Source: Actinotignum schaalii (GTDB lineage Bacteria > Actinomycetota > Actinomycetes > Actinomycetales > Actinomycetaceae). Taken from it: DNA of 64,000 nt. A program made the translations under genes and the position numbers. Below the pieces are notes generated by a model. That model searched no databases and was not told where the DNA came from. It saw only the letters and a list, made by a program, of their open reading frames with translations. The stretch lies in contig NZ_CP008802.1 of NCBI RefSeq assembly GCF_000724605.1, positions 248,001 to 312,000 of the forward strand. Direction: 5' to 3'. Shown here piece by piece: positions 15,860 through 24,681 of the stretch (positions within the stretch are counted from its first letter, which is position 1; each line of letters opens with the position of its first letter).

Positions 15860-17350
15860 TTATTCGGTGCGTTCAAACGACATTGTTGCTTCATAGGTGC
15901 CCTCGGAAGGCCAACGCACCGTGGTGGCCTTCGCGCGCGTGTAGAAGCGCACGCCTTCGGGCCCGTGGATATGGGTATCTCCCATGAGAGAGTCTTTCCA
16001 TCCACCAAACGAGTAGTAGGCTACGGGTGTGGGGATGGGGACGTTGATACCGACCATGCCAGCTTCAACTTCCAGTTCGAAACGACGTGCCAAGCCGCCA
16101 TCATTCGTGAAGATCGCTGCACCATTGCCGTACGGCGAGGAATTGACAAGAGTGATAGCTTCTTCATAGGTATCTACCTCAACGATGGCCAGGACGGGAC
16201 CGAAAGTTTCTTGCCTGTAGAGGAGGGAATTTTGGGGGACGTGCGTGCAAATAGTTGGACCGAGGAAATACCCCTTCTCGTGCCCGGTAACGCTGAGAGT
16301 GCGCCCGTCAAGGATGACTTTCGCGCCTTTTTCTTCGGCATCATTGATCGCACCAATAATGCGTTGTTTCGATTGAGCGTTGATAACCGGGCCCATTTGG
16401 ACGCCTTCGTCCAGGCCGTAACCCACCCGGATAAGCTCGGCGTGGTTCTTGACTGCTTTCGCGAGTTTTTCACCGATCCCGCCCACCGCGACAGCAACTG
16501 GCAGGGCCATGCAGCGTTCACCTGCCGCGCCGAAAGCCGCAGCTGAGAGATGTTTGCCAGCGAATTCGATATCAGCATCGGGCATCACAATCGCATGGTT
16601 ATTAGCCCCACCCAATGCTTGGACACGTTTACCCGCGCGCACCGCACGCTCCTGGATCAGTTTCGCCACCGGGGTTGAACCCACGAAAGAAACAGCCCTT
16701 ATATCCGGGTGGTCAATCATAGCCATCGTAAAATCATTCGACCCGGAAATAACCTGGAAGACCCCGTCAGGCAGTCCTGCTTCCTTATACAGACGCGCAA
16801 TCACAAGAGAAGCCGAGGGCGTGGCCGGTGCGGGTTTCAAAATGAAAGCATTCCCGGTAGCAATAGCAATCGGGTGCATCCACATAGGCACCATCACCGG
16901 GAAATTAAACGGGCAAATCCCGCTAACAACACCCAAGGGCTGGCGTAGCGTGTGAATATCTACCCCGGTGGAAATATTCGACGAGGTTTCACCTTTCAAA
17001 GCGACGTTAATCCCGCAAGCAAAATCAAGAGTCTCCCGCCCACGCTGGATCTCCCCGATAGCATCCGAATAATCCTTACCATGCTCAGCAACAATCGCTT
17101 TAGCGATCTCGTCTTGATGGTCCAGGACAAGCTGGCGCATCCGATACATGATCTCGGTACGCTTAGCCAACGAGGTGCGAGCCCAAGCTTTTTGAGCCTT
17201 AACAGCAACCCCTACCGCGTAGTCAAGATCTTCACGGCTTGCCTGTAACAAATACCCGCGAATCTCACCCCTAGCAGGGTCATCAACCTCAATCTTTCCT
17301 TCGGATTGCCCCGTGTATAGGCCACCATTAATCCAATGAGGTATATCCAT
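15860..17350 (-). CDS. mmsA: CoA-acylating methylmalonate-semialdehyde dehydrogenase
   Basis: A 496-residue aldehyde dehydrogenase of the MMSDH/IolA type, which turns malonate semialdehyde or methylmalonate semialdehyde plus CoA and NAD into acetyl- or propionyl-CoA and CO2. Signature pieces are ICPFNFPVMVPMWMHPIA, FVGSTPVAKLIQ, LGGANNHAIVMPDAD and the nucleophile in GAAGERCMAL (C280). The ordinary ALDH general-base Glu is replaced by the LGGA sequence, as expected in this CoA-dependent branch. I chose the ATG at 17350, eight bases after AAGGAG. First gene of the operon, divergent from the GntR regulator. Confidence 0.92.
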   Translation of the reverse strand: MDIPHWINGGLYTGQSEGKIEVDDPARGEIRGYLLQASREDLDYAVGVAVKAQKAWARTSLAKRTEIMYRMRQLVLDHQDEIAKAIVAEHGKDYSDAIGEIQRGRETLDFACGINVALKGETSSNISTGVDIHTLRQPLGVVSGICPFNFPVMVPMWMHPIAIATGNAFILKPAPATPSASLVIARLYKEAGLPDGVFQVISGSNDFTMAMIDHPDIRAVSFVGSTPVAKLIQERAVRAGKRVQALGGANNHAIVMPDADIEFAGKHLSAAAFGAAGERCMALPVAVAVGGIGEKLAKAVKNHAELIRVGYGLDEGVQMGPVINAQSKQRIIGAINDAEEKGAKVILDGRTLSVTGHEKGYFLGPTICTHVPQNSLLYRQETFGPVLAIVEVDTYEEAITLVNSSPYGNGAAIFTNDGGLARRFELEVEAGMVGINVPIPTPVAYYSFGGWKDSLMGDTHIHGPEGVRFYTRAKATTVRWPSEGTYEATMSFERTE

Positions 17351-17437
17351 TCGTATCACTCCTTTGTGAGTTCAAACCAGCAACCCCACCAACAGCGGCC
17401 GCCTCAGTTGTTTCCAAAATAACCCCACCCCACCCAC

Positions 17438-17564
17438 TTGTAAACACAAAAGACCAGCCAGTGCGGCCAGTAAACTTGAATGAACGCGGCCATATAGGCC
17501 GCTATCGAAGCGCTAAAAGCAGAGAAACACTAGCCAATCTCACTATTATCAGCTAAGTTTACAA
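17438..17564. promoter_or_regulatory. Candidate GntR/UTRA boxes in the divergent promoter region
   Basis: TTGTAAAC at 17438-17445 is mirrored by GTTTACAA at 17557-17564, with a third GTAAAC at 17470-17475. A separate palindrome, GCGGCC-ATATA-GGCCGC, lies at 17486-17502. The 17351-17599 gap holds both divergent promoters, so these are the likely operator sites; assignment is inferred. Confidence 0.4.
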
Positions 17565-17599
17565 TTGGGTGAACAAATAAGAGTGAGAGGGTCACGTTA

Positions 17600-18382
17600 A
17601 TGTCAAACCTGGGTGGGAAAGGCAATCCGGACCAACTGGATATTCCGGTCGCTCCGCAGATTGTTTTCGACTCTCGCTCCTCGCTTCCTTTGCATCAACA
17701 AATCACGCAATCATTAGGGAGCCTGATTGACTCGGGCGCGCTTGTGCCTGGTCAGCTCCTTGAAGACGAGGTATCTATGTCACGCAGGCTGGGAGTCTCA
17801 CGTCCTACACTGCGGCGGGCGTTGCAAGTGTTGACTGATGAGGGGAAACTTTCGCGGCGTCCACGTGTGGGGACCAGGGTGATGCCACGGGTTTTCCAAC
17901 GGGATCCTTCCCTGGCTAGTCTCTCCGATGATTTACGGGCCGCGGGTCGTGAACCACGCACGGATGTTCTCCAGTATCGGGTGGTGTTTGCTGATAGTGG
18001 TCTAGCTGGCGATATGCATTGCCCGGAAGGTAAAGAGATCGTGGCTTTGGAGCGGTTGCGGTGGGCTGAGGGGAATCGTATGGGGATTATGCGTAACTGG
18101 ATCCCAGCTGATCTAGCGCCCTCGCTTACCGCTATATCATCGGGTGGTCTCTACGATTTCTTCAAGAGCCATGGGATTGTGTTACGCGGTGGGGTCCAGC
18201 GTATTAGCGCGCGTAGCGCGACCCCCGCGGAAGCAGAACTCTTACACGTGGCATCCGGCGCACCGCTCTTACGGGTGCGGCGTAGTGCTTATGATGAATC
18301 CGGGCGGGTCGTGGATCTAGCCGACCACCTCTACGACGCAGATCAATACGACCTCACCCTCCCACTCAACTTCCCAGCGTGA
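17600..18382 (+). CDS. GntR-family regulator (HutC/UTRA type)
   Basis: A 260-residue regulator. Residues about 25-90 form the GntR winged helix (LPLHQQITQSLGSLIDSG, MSRRLGVSRPTLRRALQVL, then the wing SRRPRVGTRV). The C-terminal UTRA effector domain follows (LRAAGREPRTDVLQY, PLLRVRRSAYDESGRVV, YDADQYDL). It is divergent from mmsA, the arrangement of a local repressor. Actinobacterial inositol clusters are controlled by GntR-type IolR, so this may be an IolR-like repressor; the effector is unknown. Confidence 0.9.
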   Translation: MSNLGGKGNPDQLDIPVAPQIVFDSRSSLPLHQQITQSLGSLIDSGALVPGQLLEDEVSMSRRLGVSRPTLRRALQVLTDEGKLSRRPRVGTRVMPRVFQRDPSLASLSDDLRAAGREPRTDVLQYRVVFADSGLAGDMHCPEGKEIVALERLRWAEGNRMGIMRNWIPADLAPSLTAISSGGLYDFFKSHGIVLRGGVQRISARSATPAEAELLHVASGAPLLRVRRSAYDESGRVVDLADHLYDADQYDLTLPLNFPA

Positions 18383-18419
18383 ACCACACATGGAGGAATC
18401 GGTTTCTTGGTAAAAAGGG

Positions 18420-18463
18420 AACTGGGTGGCTAACGCGAGAATGATCGCGCAAGCCACCCAGTT
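18420..18463 (+). terminator. Terminator after the GntR gene
   Basis: Perfect 12-bp stem AACTGGGTGGCT / AGCCACCCAGTT with an inner CGCGA...TCGCG hairpin in the loop, followed by TT. Confidence 0.65.
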
Positions 18464-18538
18464 TTGGCTACGGTAACCGTGCTGTCCTACTCTGGGACAT
18501 ATGGAAATCCGGCAACCGCCATATGGGATTCTTTGGTC

Positions 18539-19873
18539 CTAAAGCACTTCCGGAGGAGTTTCTAACTGGTCGGCTATATCTTCCCAGTTAGATGCGAAGT
18601 TGCCGTATGCGGTTTTGATATCAACACCCACAGGGAGCTCCGGACATTCGTTTTCGAGGTTGGTACCCCAGTTTCCCCATCCCGACTGCTTGCGCTGTAC
18701 GATCTGGAAGCCTCCCGATGGCTTTGACGTATACCAGATCATTGCACGGCCGGTAGATGTGTCATATTCGACTGTCTTATCGGAAGCTCCGGGGAAGATA
18801 GTCTCGTGCTCCTCTTTCTGGACGTCGATAGGTTCAGAATCGACTTGCCAATCACGCAGCTCTGCATCAACAAACGATTTCTCGCGAACAATTGCCAGCC
18901 GTTCGCGGATTGTTTCGTCTGTTAAAGCACCTTCGAAAGTCGAGAATAGGCGCCAGTACAAATCCCAATGGGCGTTCTCAATATCATCGGTTAAGACGGC
19001 CTTAAATTCTTCGAGTTTCTTACGCTGCGGCAATGTGTCGTCAGAAATGGTCTGATCTACCATGTCGGCCAGGTGTCCAGCGTAAGGATCGCCGCTGCGA
19101 TATCGGGATCCTCCATAGCACGCAAACCGATCAAAGAGCAGTTTTCCTTGTCCGGCTTCGAATTCATCCCCGACGGTGATCTTGTTAGTTACAGAACGCC
19201 CGTTGATCACGGTTTGGAAATCATCTACGTAATAACGACGGCTGAACCAAGGCGTTCTATAAGTGAAAGCCCACTCGATTGAGAAGTTTTTACCCCTGAG
19301 CTCTGGGAGGAGTCCGTCTGGAATCACACCTAGCATTCGGAACGAAAGCAAAACTGGTCCGTCTTCAAGGATCTCAATCTTCACCTTTGTGTGTTCTGGC
19401 GGATTGATCAGTCCGTTTTCAGGAGTGAAGAACGGGCCGTAAAATCCGCCAATCGCATTGTTTCCAGAGGGGAGGAGGTCAATACCCTCATCCAGGGTAC
19501 GGAAATGCTTGAGCCCCCACTTCGATGCACCAGTGCCCTCTGCGGTACCCGTGCATACATCAATATCGAAGTAGCCCGTATTAACGCGGGCCCATGAGTC
19601 CGCTTCATTACCGGGTCCTCTTGTGATTCCTTCTCCGGATTCGACTGGTTCATCCAGTGTGAAACTTGCCTCGCCCTCAAAACTGAGTGTAGTGACAAAT
19701 CTGGTGGCCTTTTGTGGAGCCGGCTGATCAGCCAATCGCTGGCAAAGGATCTGCTCTCCAGTATTGGTTCGTGCTAGCCATAAAGACTCTGTGAGCACTT
19801 GCGGTTCATCGAAGTAAATCGGCTCGAATGCCCGCTTTCCTTCGATATTACTGATTACTTTATGGGTCTTCAT
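18539..19873 (-). CDS. Unrecognised 444-residue protein of the LacI/ABC sugar locus
   Basis: I do not recognise this protein. It has no signal peptide or membrane helix, is acidic, and is rich in Trp, Tyr, Phe and Gly, which suggests a beta-rich cytoplasmic carbohydrate-active or carbohydrate-binding fold. Notable stretches are SKWGLKHFRTLDEG, GGFYGPFFTPENG, FTYRTPWFSRRYYVDDFQ and KQSGWGNWGTN. Its ATG directly follows the permease stop (TAG-ATG, RBS GGAAAG inside the permease end), so it is translationally coupled to the transporter. It is the only enzyme candidate in the operon and may act on the imported sugar, but no reaction can be assigned. Confidence 0.8.
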   Translation of the reverse strand: MKTHKVISNIEGKRAFEPIYFDEPQVLTESLWLARTNTGEQILCQRLADQPAPQKATRFVTTLSFEGEASFTLDEPVESGEGITRGPGNEADSWARVNTGYFDIDVCTGTAEGTGASKWGLKHFRTLDEGIDLLPSGNNAIGGFYGPFFTPENGLINPPEHTKVKIEILEDGPVLLSFRMLGVIPDGLLPELRGKNFSIEWAFTYRTPWFSRRYYVDDFQTVINGRSVTNKITVGDEFEAGQGKLLFDRFACYGGSRYRSGDPYAGHLADMVDQTISDDTLPQRKKLEEFKAVLTDDIENAHWDLYWRLFSTFEGALTDETIRERLAIVREKSFVDAELRDWQVDSEPIDVQKEEHETIFPGASDKTVEYDTSTGRAMIWYTSKPSGGFQIVQRKQSGWGNWGTNLENECPELPVGVDIKTAYGNFASNWEDIADQLETPPEVL

Positions 19874-20848
19874 CTACTTTCCTGCCTTGGTGCTCTTCTG
19901 CTTGAGGGAGTCAATGGCGACGGCGAGAATAATGACGACGCCCTTAATTAGTAGCTGGGTGAAGAACTGGACATTCATGAGAATCATGCCGGTCGAGAGC
20001 ACTCCGAGAATGATCGCACCGATGAGGGTTCCGATGATCTTGCCTTTACCACCGGCGAGAGAGGTGCCACCCAAAACAACTGCGGCGATAGCATCAAGTT
20101 CGTATCCGGTGCCAGCGGTAGGCTGCGCGGAAACAACGCGTGCGGCGAAAATGACACCCGCAAGCCCTGAGAGTGCCCCTGCAATGACGTAAACAGATGT
20201 GAGTACACGCTTTACGTTGATTCCAGCGAGCCGTGCTGCCTCGGGATTGCCGCCGACTGCGTAAACATGCCTGCCGTACTTCGTTCGTTCGAGGATGAAC
20301 CAGCAGATGATGTAGACAATGATCATTACAATGACGGGAACTGGAATTCCGGCCATGTATCCGTTTCCGAGGTCTCTGAAAGCTAGCTTGTTATCCACGA
20401 TGGGTTGGCCGCCGGTCAGTGTGTATCCGAGGCCGCGGAGGAATGTCATCATGCCGAGCGTCACGATAAAGGGCGCGAGGGCTAGATACGCCGATAGGGC
20501 ACCGTTTACCCATCCCGCGACCGCACCAGCAAGAATGCCAGCGATTATCCCGACGATGGCTGGAGCTCCGGAGATACAGGCCAACACTGCGGTTACACCC
20601 GATACGGCGACGATTGATCCGACAGAGAGATCGATGCCAGCAGTAATAATAACGAAGGTCATACCGGCCGCAATGATCGCGTTGATAGAGATCGAACGGG
20701 CGATATTCATGAGATTGTTCATCGACATGAAATTCGGGGCGATGAGCGCCATAATCACGACGAGAAGGACAAGGACCGCGAGAATCCCAACCTTATCCCA
20801 CCATGCAGCGAAGTTCATTTTCCGTCGAGGTGCAGCTTCTATAGTCAT
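19874..20848 (-). CDS. Ribose/xylose-type ABC transporter permease
   Basis: A 324-residue RbsC-like inner-membrane permease with about 8-10 hydrophobic helices. Family signatures include GMTFVIITAGIDLSVGSIVA, TLGMMTFLRGLGYTLTGG, YGRHVYAVGGNPEAARLAGI and VLGGTSLAGGKGKIIGTLIG. Its start overlaps the stop of the ATPase gene by four bases (ATGA). It forms the membrane part of the CUT2-type importer encoded in this operon. Confidence 0.94.
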   Translation of the reverse strand: MTIEAAPRRKMNFAAWWDKVGILAVLVLLVVIMALIAPNFMSMNNLMNIARSISINAIIAAGMTFVIITAGIDLSVGSIVAVSGVTAVLACISGAPAIVGIIAGILAGAVAGWVNGALSAYLALAPFIVTLGMMTFLRGLGYTLTGGQPIVDNKLAFRDLGNGYMAGIPVPVIVMIIVYIICWFILERTKYGRHVYAVGGNPEAARLAGINVKRVLTSVYVIAGALSGLAGVIFAARVVSAQPTAGTGYELDAIAAVVLGGTSLAGGKGKIIGTLIGAIILGVLSTGMILMNVQFFTQLLIKGVVIILAVAIDSLKQKSTKAGK

Positions 20849-22344
20849 GCTTGTTCCTTTGTTGCTCCGGTCGCGAGGCTCATGACCGATTCTTCTGTGG
20901 CGTCTCGTGCATCGAGTTCTCCCACGACTTTTCCTTTTCGCATAACGATGATGCGATCAGACATTCCCAGGACTTCTGGGAGGTCAGAGGAAACCATGAT
21001 GATGGTTTTACCTTCTTTAGCCAGATCATTCATGATTTCGTAGATCTCCCTTTTCGCCCCGATGTCAACACCGCGCGTGGGTTCATCGAAAATCAAAAGA
21101 TCGGCACCTGCCATGAGAGTGCGGCCGAGAAGTGCCTTTTGTTGGTTTCCTCCTGAAAGAGCTCTTACTGGAAGACTTGTGGAGGTTTTTCGAATATTGA
21201 GCACCTCCATGATCTGGCGAACTTTCTTTCGAATTGCACCTCGCGCGAGCACGCCGAGTTTGGTGAAGTCACCCAGAGAGGCAATCGAGATATTCGATGC
21301 CGTTGTGTGATCCAAGAACAGACCTTGTTCCTTTCTGGATTCCGGCACCATGGCAATGCCAGATTCCAGGGCCTCCTTGGGACTTTTAGGATGATATCTT
21401 TCGCCTTTGAGTAGCAAAGTTCCGCTACTCATGGGATCTGCTCCCATAAGTAACCTGACGGTTTCCGAACGCCCGGCACCGACCAATCCTGCAAATCCAA
21501 GAATTTGACCGGCGCGAGCTTTGAAGGAGACGTCATCAACTCCAGGCGCTTTGAGATCCTTTGCCTCAAGCACCACTTCTCCCGATGCACGGTCTGCGTG
21601 TTCGTAGAGATCACCGATTTTTCTACCGACCATCATTCGCACGATTTCGTCAGGCGTTAATTCGGCTAGAAGCTGCGTTCCGACAGACGTTCCGTCCCGA
21701 AGAACGGACACCCTATCAGCCAACTTCCACACTTCTTCCATGCGGTGAGTGATGTAGATAAGGCCGACACCATTTTGCTGCTGTTCCCGAATAATTCTGA
21801 AAAGATCCTCTGTTTCAGCTCGGGAAAGCGCGGCAGTTGGTTCGTCGAGAACGAGGATGCGGGCATCCTCGGCAGCAGCACGAGCAATTTCGACCATCTG
21901 CTGCATACCGATGGAAAACGAACCGAGAGGCCTGTTCACGTCGATGTCCACTCCAATGGCCGATAACTTGGCGCGTGCATCGGAACGCATCTTCTCACGG
22001 TCAAGGATCCCGTGTTTGAGGGGTTCAACGCCGAGGCAGAGGTTCTCGGCTACCGTCAGATTTGGGACGGTATTGATCTCTTGGTGGATGATTGCGATTC
22101 CGTGTTTACGTGCATCGTTAGGAGATGAGATATGGACTTCCTGACCGTCAACGAAGATCTTTCCACTGTCCGCAGCAAGATTCCCTGCCAGGATCTTCAT
22201 CAACGTTGACTTGCCAGCGCCGTTTTCTCCCATAAGGGCATGAATCTCTCCGGCATTCAGATCAAAGGAAACTCCTCCGAGCGCTTGTGTAGCGCCGAAT
22301 CTTTTCCTGATCCCTTCGAGCTTGAGAAGCGTCATTTTTACCAT
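20845..22344 (-). CDS. Sugar ABC transporter ATPase, CUT2 (RbsA) type
   Basis: A 499-residue tandem ATPase with two nucleotide-binding domains. The first has Walker A GENGAGKSTLMKIL, FSIGMQQMVEIARA and Walker B ILVLDEPTAAL. The second has the degenerate P-loop GLVGAGRSETVRLL, LSGGNQQKALLGR and LLIFDEPTRGVD. The double domain is the hallmark of CUT2 sugar importers. The start given overlaps the binding-protein stop; a second in-frame ATG three codons later (22335) is equally possible. Confidence 0.94.
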   Translation of the reverse strand: MVKMTLLKLEGIRKRFGATQALGGVSFDLNAGEIHALMGENGAGKSTLMKILAGNLAADSGKIFVDGQEVHISSPNDARKHGIAIIHQEINTVPNLTVAENLCLGVEPLKHGILDREKMRSDARAKLSAIGVDIDVNRPLGSFSIGMQQMVEIARAAAEDARILVLDEPTAALSRAETEDLFRIIREQQQNGVGLIYITHRMEEVWKLADRVSVLRDGTSVGTQLLAELTPDEIVRMMVGRKIGDLYEHADRASGEVVLEAKDLKAPGVDDVSFKARAGQILGFAGLVGAGRSETVRLLMGADPMSSGTLLLKGERYHPKSPKEALESGIAMVPESRKEQGLFLDHTTASNISIASLGDFTKLGVLARGAIRKKVRQIMEVLNIRKTSTSLPVRALSGGNQQKALLGRTLMAGADLLIFDEPTRGVDIGAKREIYEIMNDLAKEGKTIIMVSSDLPEVLGMSDRIIVMRKGKVVGELDARDATEESVMSLATGATKEQA

Positions 22345-23294
22345 CCCGGGTATTCGTCTACCGCATCACGGGTGATGATTTGCGAAGGAATGAGGATAGT
22401 GGTTTCCGCGAGCGATTCCCCACGAGCAAGCTGCTGCCCAACCTCGATTGCTTTTTCGACCATCTTTGCGGGCTCTTGGGTGGCCGTGCCGACAAAGGGA
22501 GAACCAGCGGTTCGGAGTTCCTGGAGTCCTTCGGGAGAAGCGTCGATTCCTACCACCTTAATTTCACTTGTACGTCCAGCCTGCTGCACGGCAAGCGTCG
22601 CACCAAGTGCGGACGGGTCGTTCATTCCAAAGATGCCCTGGACATCGCTGGCTGCAGTAAGCATGTCGGTAGTGACGGAGAGACCGGTGGCGCGGTCATT
22701 TTGCGAGTTCTGGTGCCCGACCTCCTTAATGCCGGGGAAATTCTTCATTGCTTGATTGCAGCCCTTAATGCGATCTGTGATCGTTTGAATAGGTGTACCA
22801 TCAACAACCAAAATATTTCCCTTGCCACCCATCTGTTCGAATAGATAGGTGCATGCAATTTCGCCAGCCTGCACGGCATCGGTCATAACAATGGCATCTG
22901 CGCCCTTTGCAGGAGTATCAACAGCTACCACGAAGATCCCTGCCTGTCGGGCACGTTCGATAGCGGGTTGGAGGCCGGACTCGTCAACGGCGGAGACAAC
23001 GATAAGGTCCACGCCTTGCTGAATGAACGTGTCAATCTGAGTATTCTGATTCGCCAGATCAAGTTTGGCATCTTGGACGTTGAGGGTCGCGCCAATCTTC
23101 TCGGCTGCTTCTTTCGCTCCCTTATCCATAGCCGAGAAGAAGGGGTTCGACATGTCCTGCACCATCAAGCCGATTTTCTCGATCTTGTCAGGTTTCGGCG
23201 CTTCCGTAGCGGAGTCACCTGAAGTGCAACCCGAGAAAGTTGCGGCGAGCAGAATGCTTGTCGTGATGGCGAGCGCCTTTTTTGCTGTTCTCAT
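22338..23294 (-). CDS. Sugar-binding lipoprotein of the ABC importer
   Basis: A 318-residue periplasmic-binding-protein-like lipoprotein (RbsB family). The signal peptide ends in the lipobox ATFSGC with C23 as lipid attachment site. The mature part starts IGLMVQDMSNPFFSAM and contains VVSAVDESGLQPAIERA, GNILVVDGTPIQT and GIFGMNDPSALGA. A clear AAGGAG precedes the ATG. It is the first transporter gene, 60 bases after the LacI gene. The bound sugar is unknown; the family carries ribose, xylose, galactose, allose and others. Confidence 0.93.
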   Translation of the reverse strand: MRTAKKALAITTSILLAATFSGCTSGDSATEAPKPDKIEKIGLMVQDMSNPFFSAMDKGAKEAAEKIGATLNVQDAKLDLANQNTQIDTFIQQGVDLIVVSAVDESGLQPAIERARQAGIFVVAVDTPAKGADAIVMTDAVQAGEIACTYLFEQMGGKGNILVVDGTPIQTITDRIKGCNQAMKNFPGIKEVGHQNSQNDRATGLSVTTDMLTAASDVQGIFGMNDPSALGATLAVQQAGRTSEIKVVGIDASPEGLQELRTAGSPFVGTATQEPAKMVEKAIEVGQQLARGESLAETTILIPSQIITRDAVDEYPGW

Positions 23295-23318
23295 CGTTGA
23301 GATCTCCTTTTGGTTAGA

Positions 23319-23332
23319 TAGGCCGGTTTAGC
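23319..23332. promoter_or_regulatory. Possible weak LacI operator before the binding-protein gene
   Basis: On the minus strand GCTAAACCGGCCTA shares six of seven bases of the left half of the palindrome at 24432-24445; the right half is poorly conserved. Placed 25 bases before the binding-protein start. Confidence 0.25.
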
Positions 23333-23354
23333 CCAATTTGGTTTTCTAATTTGT

Positions 23355-24383
23355 TTAGCAGCCGCAGGACGCGCGAATTCTGAGCTTGACGTTCACCTCC
23401 TCAGACTCCTGGTTGTGGTAACGGATAGCTCCCTGCGGATGCTCTTGCATGATGTGAATAAGTTTTAGAGCGGCTTTTGCGCCAATGCCGCGAGAATCTT
23501 CGTCAATCAACGTCACTGGAGGATTGACGAAAGTTGACCAGGTGAATTCGTCAAACGCAATTAAGGCGACCTGATCGGGAACCTGGAGGTCACATGCCTG
23601 GAGTGCGTGCATGGTTCCGAGGAGGAGAGGATTGTTACCGGCAATAATCGCGAGTTTCTCTACCTTCGTATTTCTGAGATATTCCTCTAATGCAATTGCG
23701 CTCGATTGTGAGTCATTAGCGCATTCGAGAATCGAGAGAGTTGCCCCGAACTTCCTGGCGGCGTTTTTCATGCCTTTAATTCGAGTTTGCCTTGTGGACC
23801 ACCGCTCCGGGTAGATCAATAAAAGCCATGTGTCGAGTTCATGGTAATTAAGATGTTCACCGATTTGATGCGCAGCCTGTTCGTTATTTGAGGTTACAGA
23901 TACCGAACCGGACGGTGCGGTTGGTCCCTGCGAGTCGACATAGACAATGGGGATTCCCCACTCGCAAAGTTTCTCGTGATTGTCTACAGATAAAGTAAGA
24001 GTGCTGATAACTCCGGCTGCCCGCGATTGGATCGCTTCGGTGACAACCAAATCTTCAGTTTTCTGATCAAATCGGCCTTCAGGAGCAAGATCGGCTGTGC
24101 GTACTCCATGGGAAGATGCGCGCAACATTTCATGAATGCCATCGAGCATATCGACGTAGTAAGCATTGGATGTTGATGCAGTCATCACGACGATTGGTCC
24201 GGGAGTTTCGCGGCGCAGGGCGCGCGCCGTCTGGTTGGGGATGTAGTTGAGCGTCTTAGCCGCTTCCAATACTCGGGTTTTGGTCGATTGTGTTACGGGT
24301 GCTTTGCCGGAAAACGTATTGGAGACAGTCCAAATAGACACACCGGCGGCCCGAGCCACGTCTTTAAGAGTTGCCGGTTTCAT
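23355..24383 (-). CDS. LacI-family transcriptional regulator
   Basis: A 342-residue LacI/GalR repressor. The N-terminal helix-turn-helix is TLKDVARAAGVSIWTVSNTF and the hinge helix NQTARALRRETPG. The effector domain contains GPIVVMTASTSNAYYVDM, YHELDTWLLLIYPERWSTR and DQVALIAFDEFTWS. I chose the ATG at 24383 because GGAGACCCTG stands right before it and MKPATLKDVA is the normal family start; an upstream start would add a 13-residue non-conserved tail. It precedes the ABC importer operon on the same strand and very probably controls it. Confidence 0.92.
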   Translation of the reverse strand: MKPATLKDVARAAGVSIWTVSNTFSGKAPVTQSTKTRVLEAAKTLNYIPNQTARALRRETPGPIVVMTASTSNAYYVDMLDGIHEMLRASSHGVRTADLAPEGRFDQKTEDLVVTEAIQSRAAGVISTLTLSVDNHEKLCEWGIPIVYVDSQGPTAPSGSVSVTSNNEQAAHQIGEHLNYHELDTWLLLIYPERWSTRQTRIKGMKNAARKFGATLSILECANDSQSSAIALEEYLRNTKVEKLAIIAGNNPLLLGTMHALQACDLQVPDQVALIAFDEFTWSTFVNPPVTLIDEDSRGIGAKAALKLIHIMQEHPQGAIRYHNQESEEVNVKLRIRASCGC

Positions 24384-24431
24384 CAGGGTCTCCTTTGTCC
24401 CAATTGGTTGCGTTGAGGTCAAGCTATGCCA

Positions 24432-24445
24432 CCTAAACGTTTAGG
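24432..24445. promoter_or_regulatory. LacI-type operator
   Basis: CCTAAACGTTTAGG, a perfect 14-bp palindrome with a central CG as in classical LacI/GalR operators, 48 bases before the regulator start. It suggests autoregulation. The rest of the gap to 24681 contains no gene. Confidence 0.65.
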
Positions 24446-24681
24446 GCAAGGATGTGTATTGGCCCAAATGAGTGTGGGGTGTGGCACAGGGATTTGTGTT
24501 GTGGGCATTTCAAGATGCTTACTCTCAACAGTTTTGTATTTATTAGCATCGGGTGACTTGGTGGCTAAGACAAGGAGTGTATTTCGCGTGGTAATTATTC
24601 GCTTTTATGAGTTGCGCGGTTGGTGTGAAGTCGTTGTGCCACGCCCTTTTCTCACCAGGCCCGCGGGATTAAGGTGAATTC

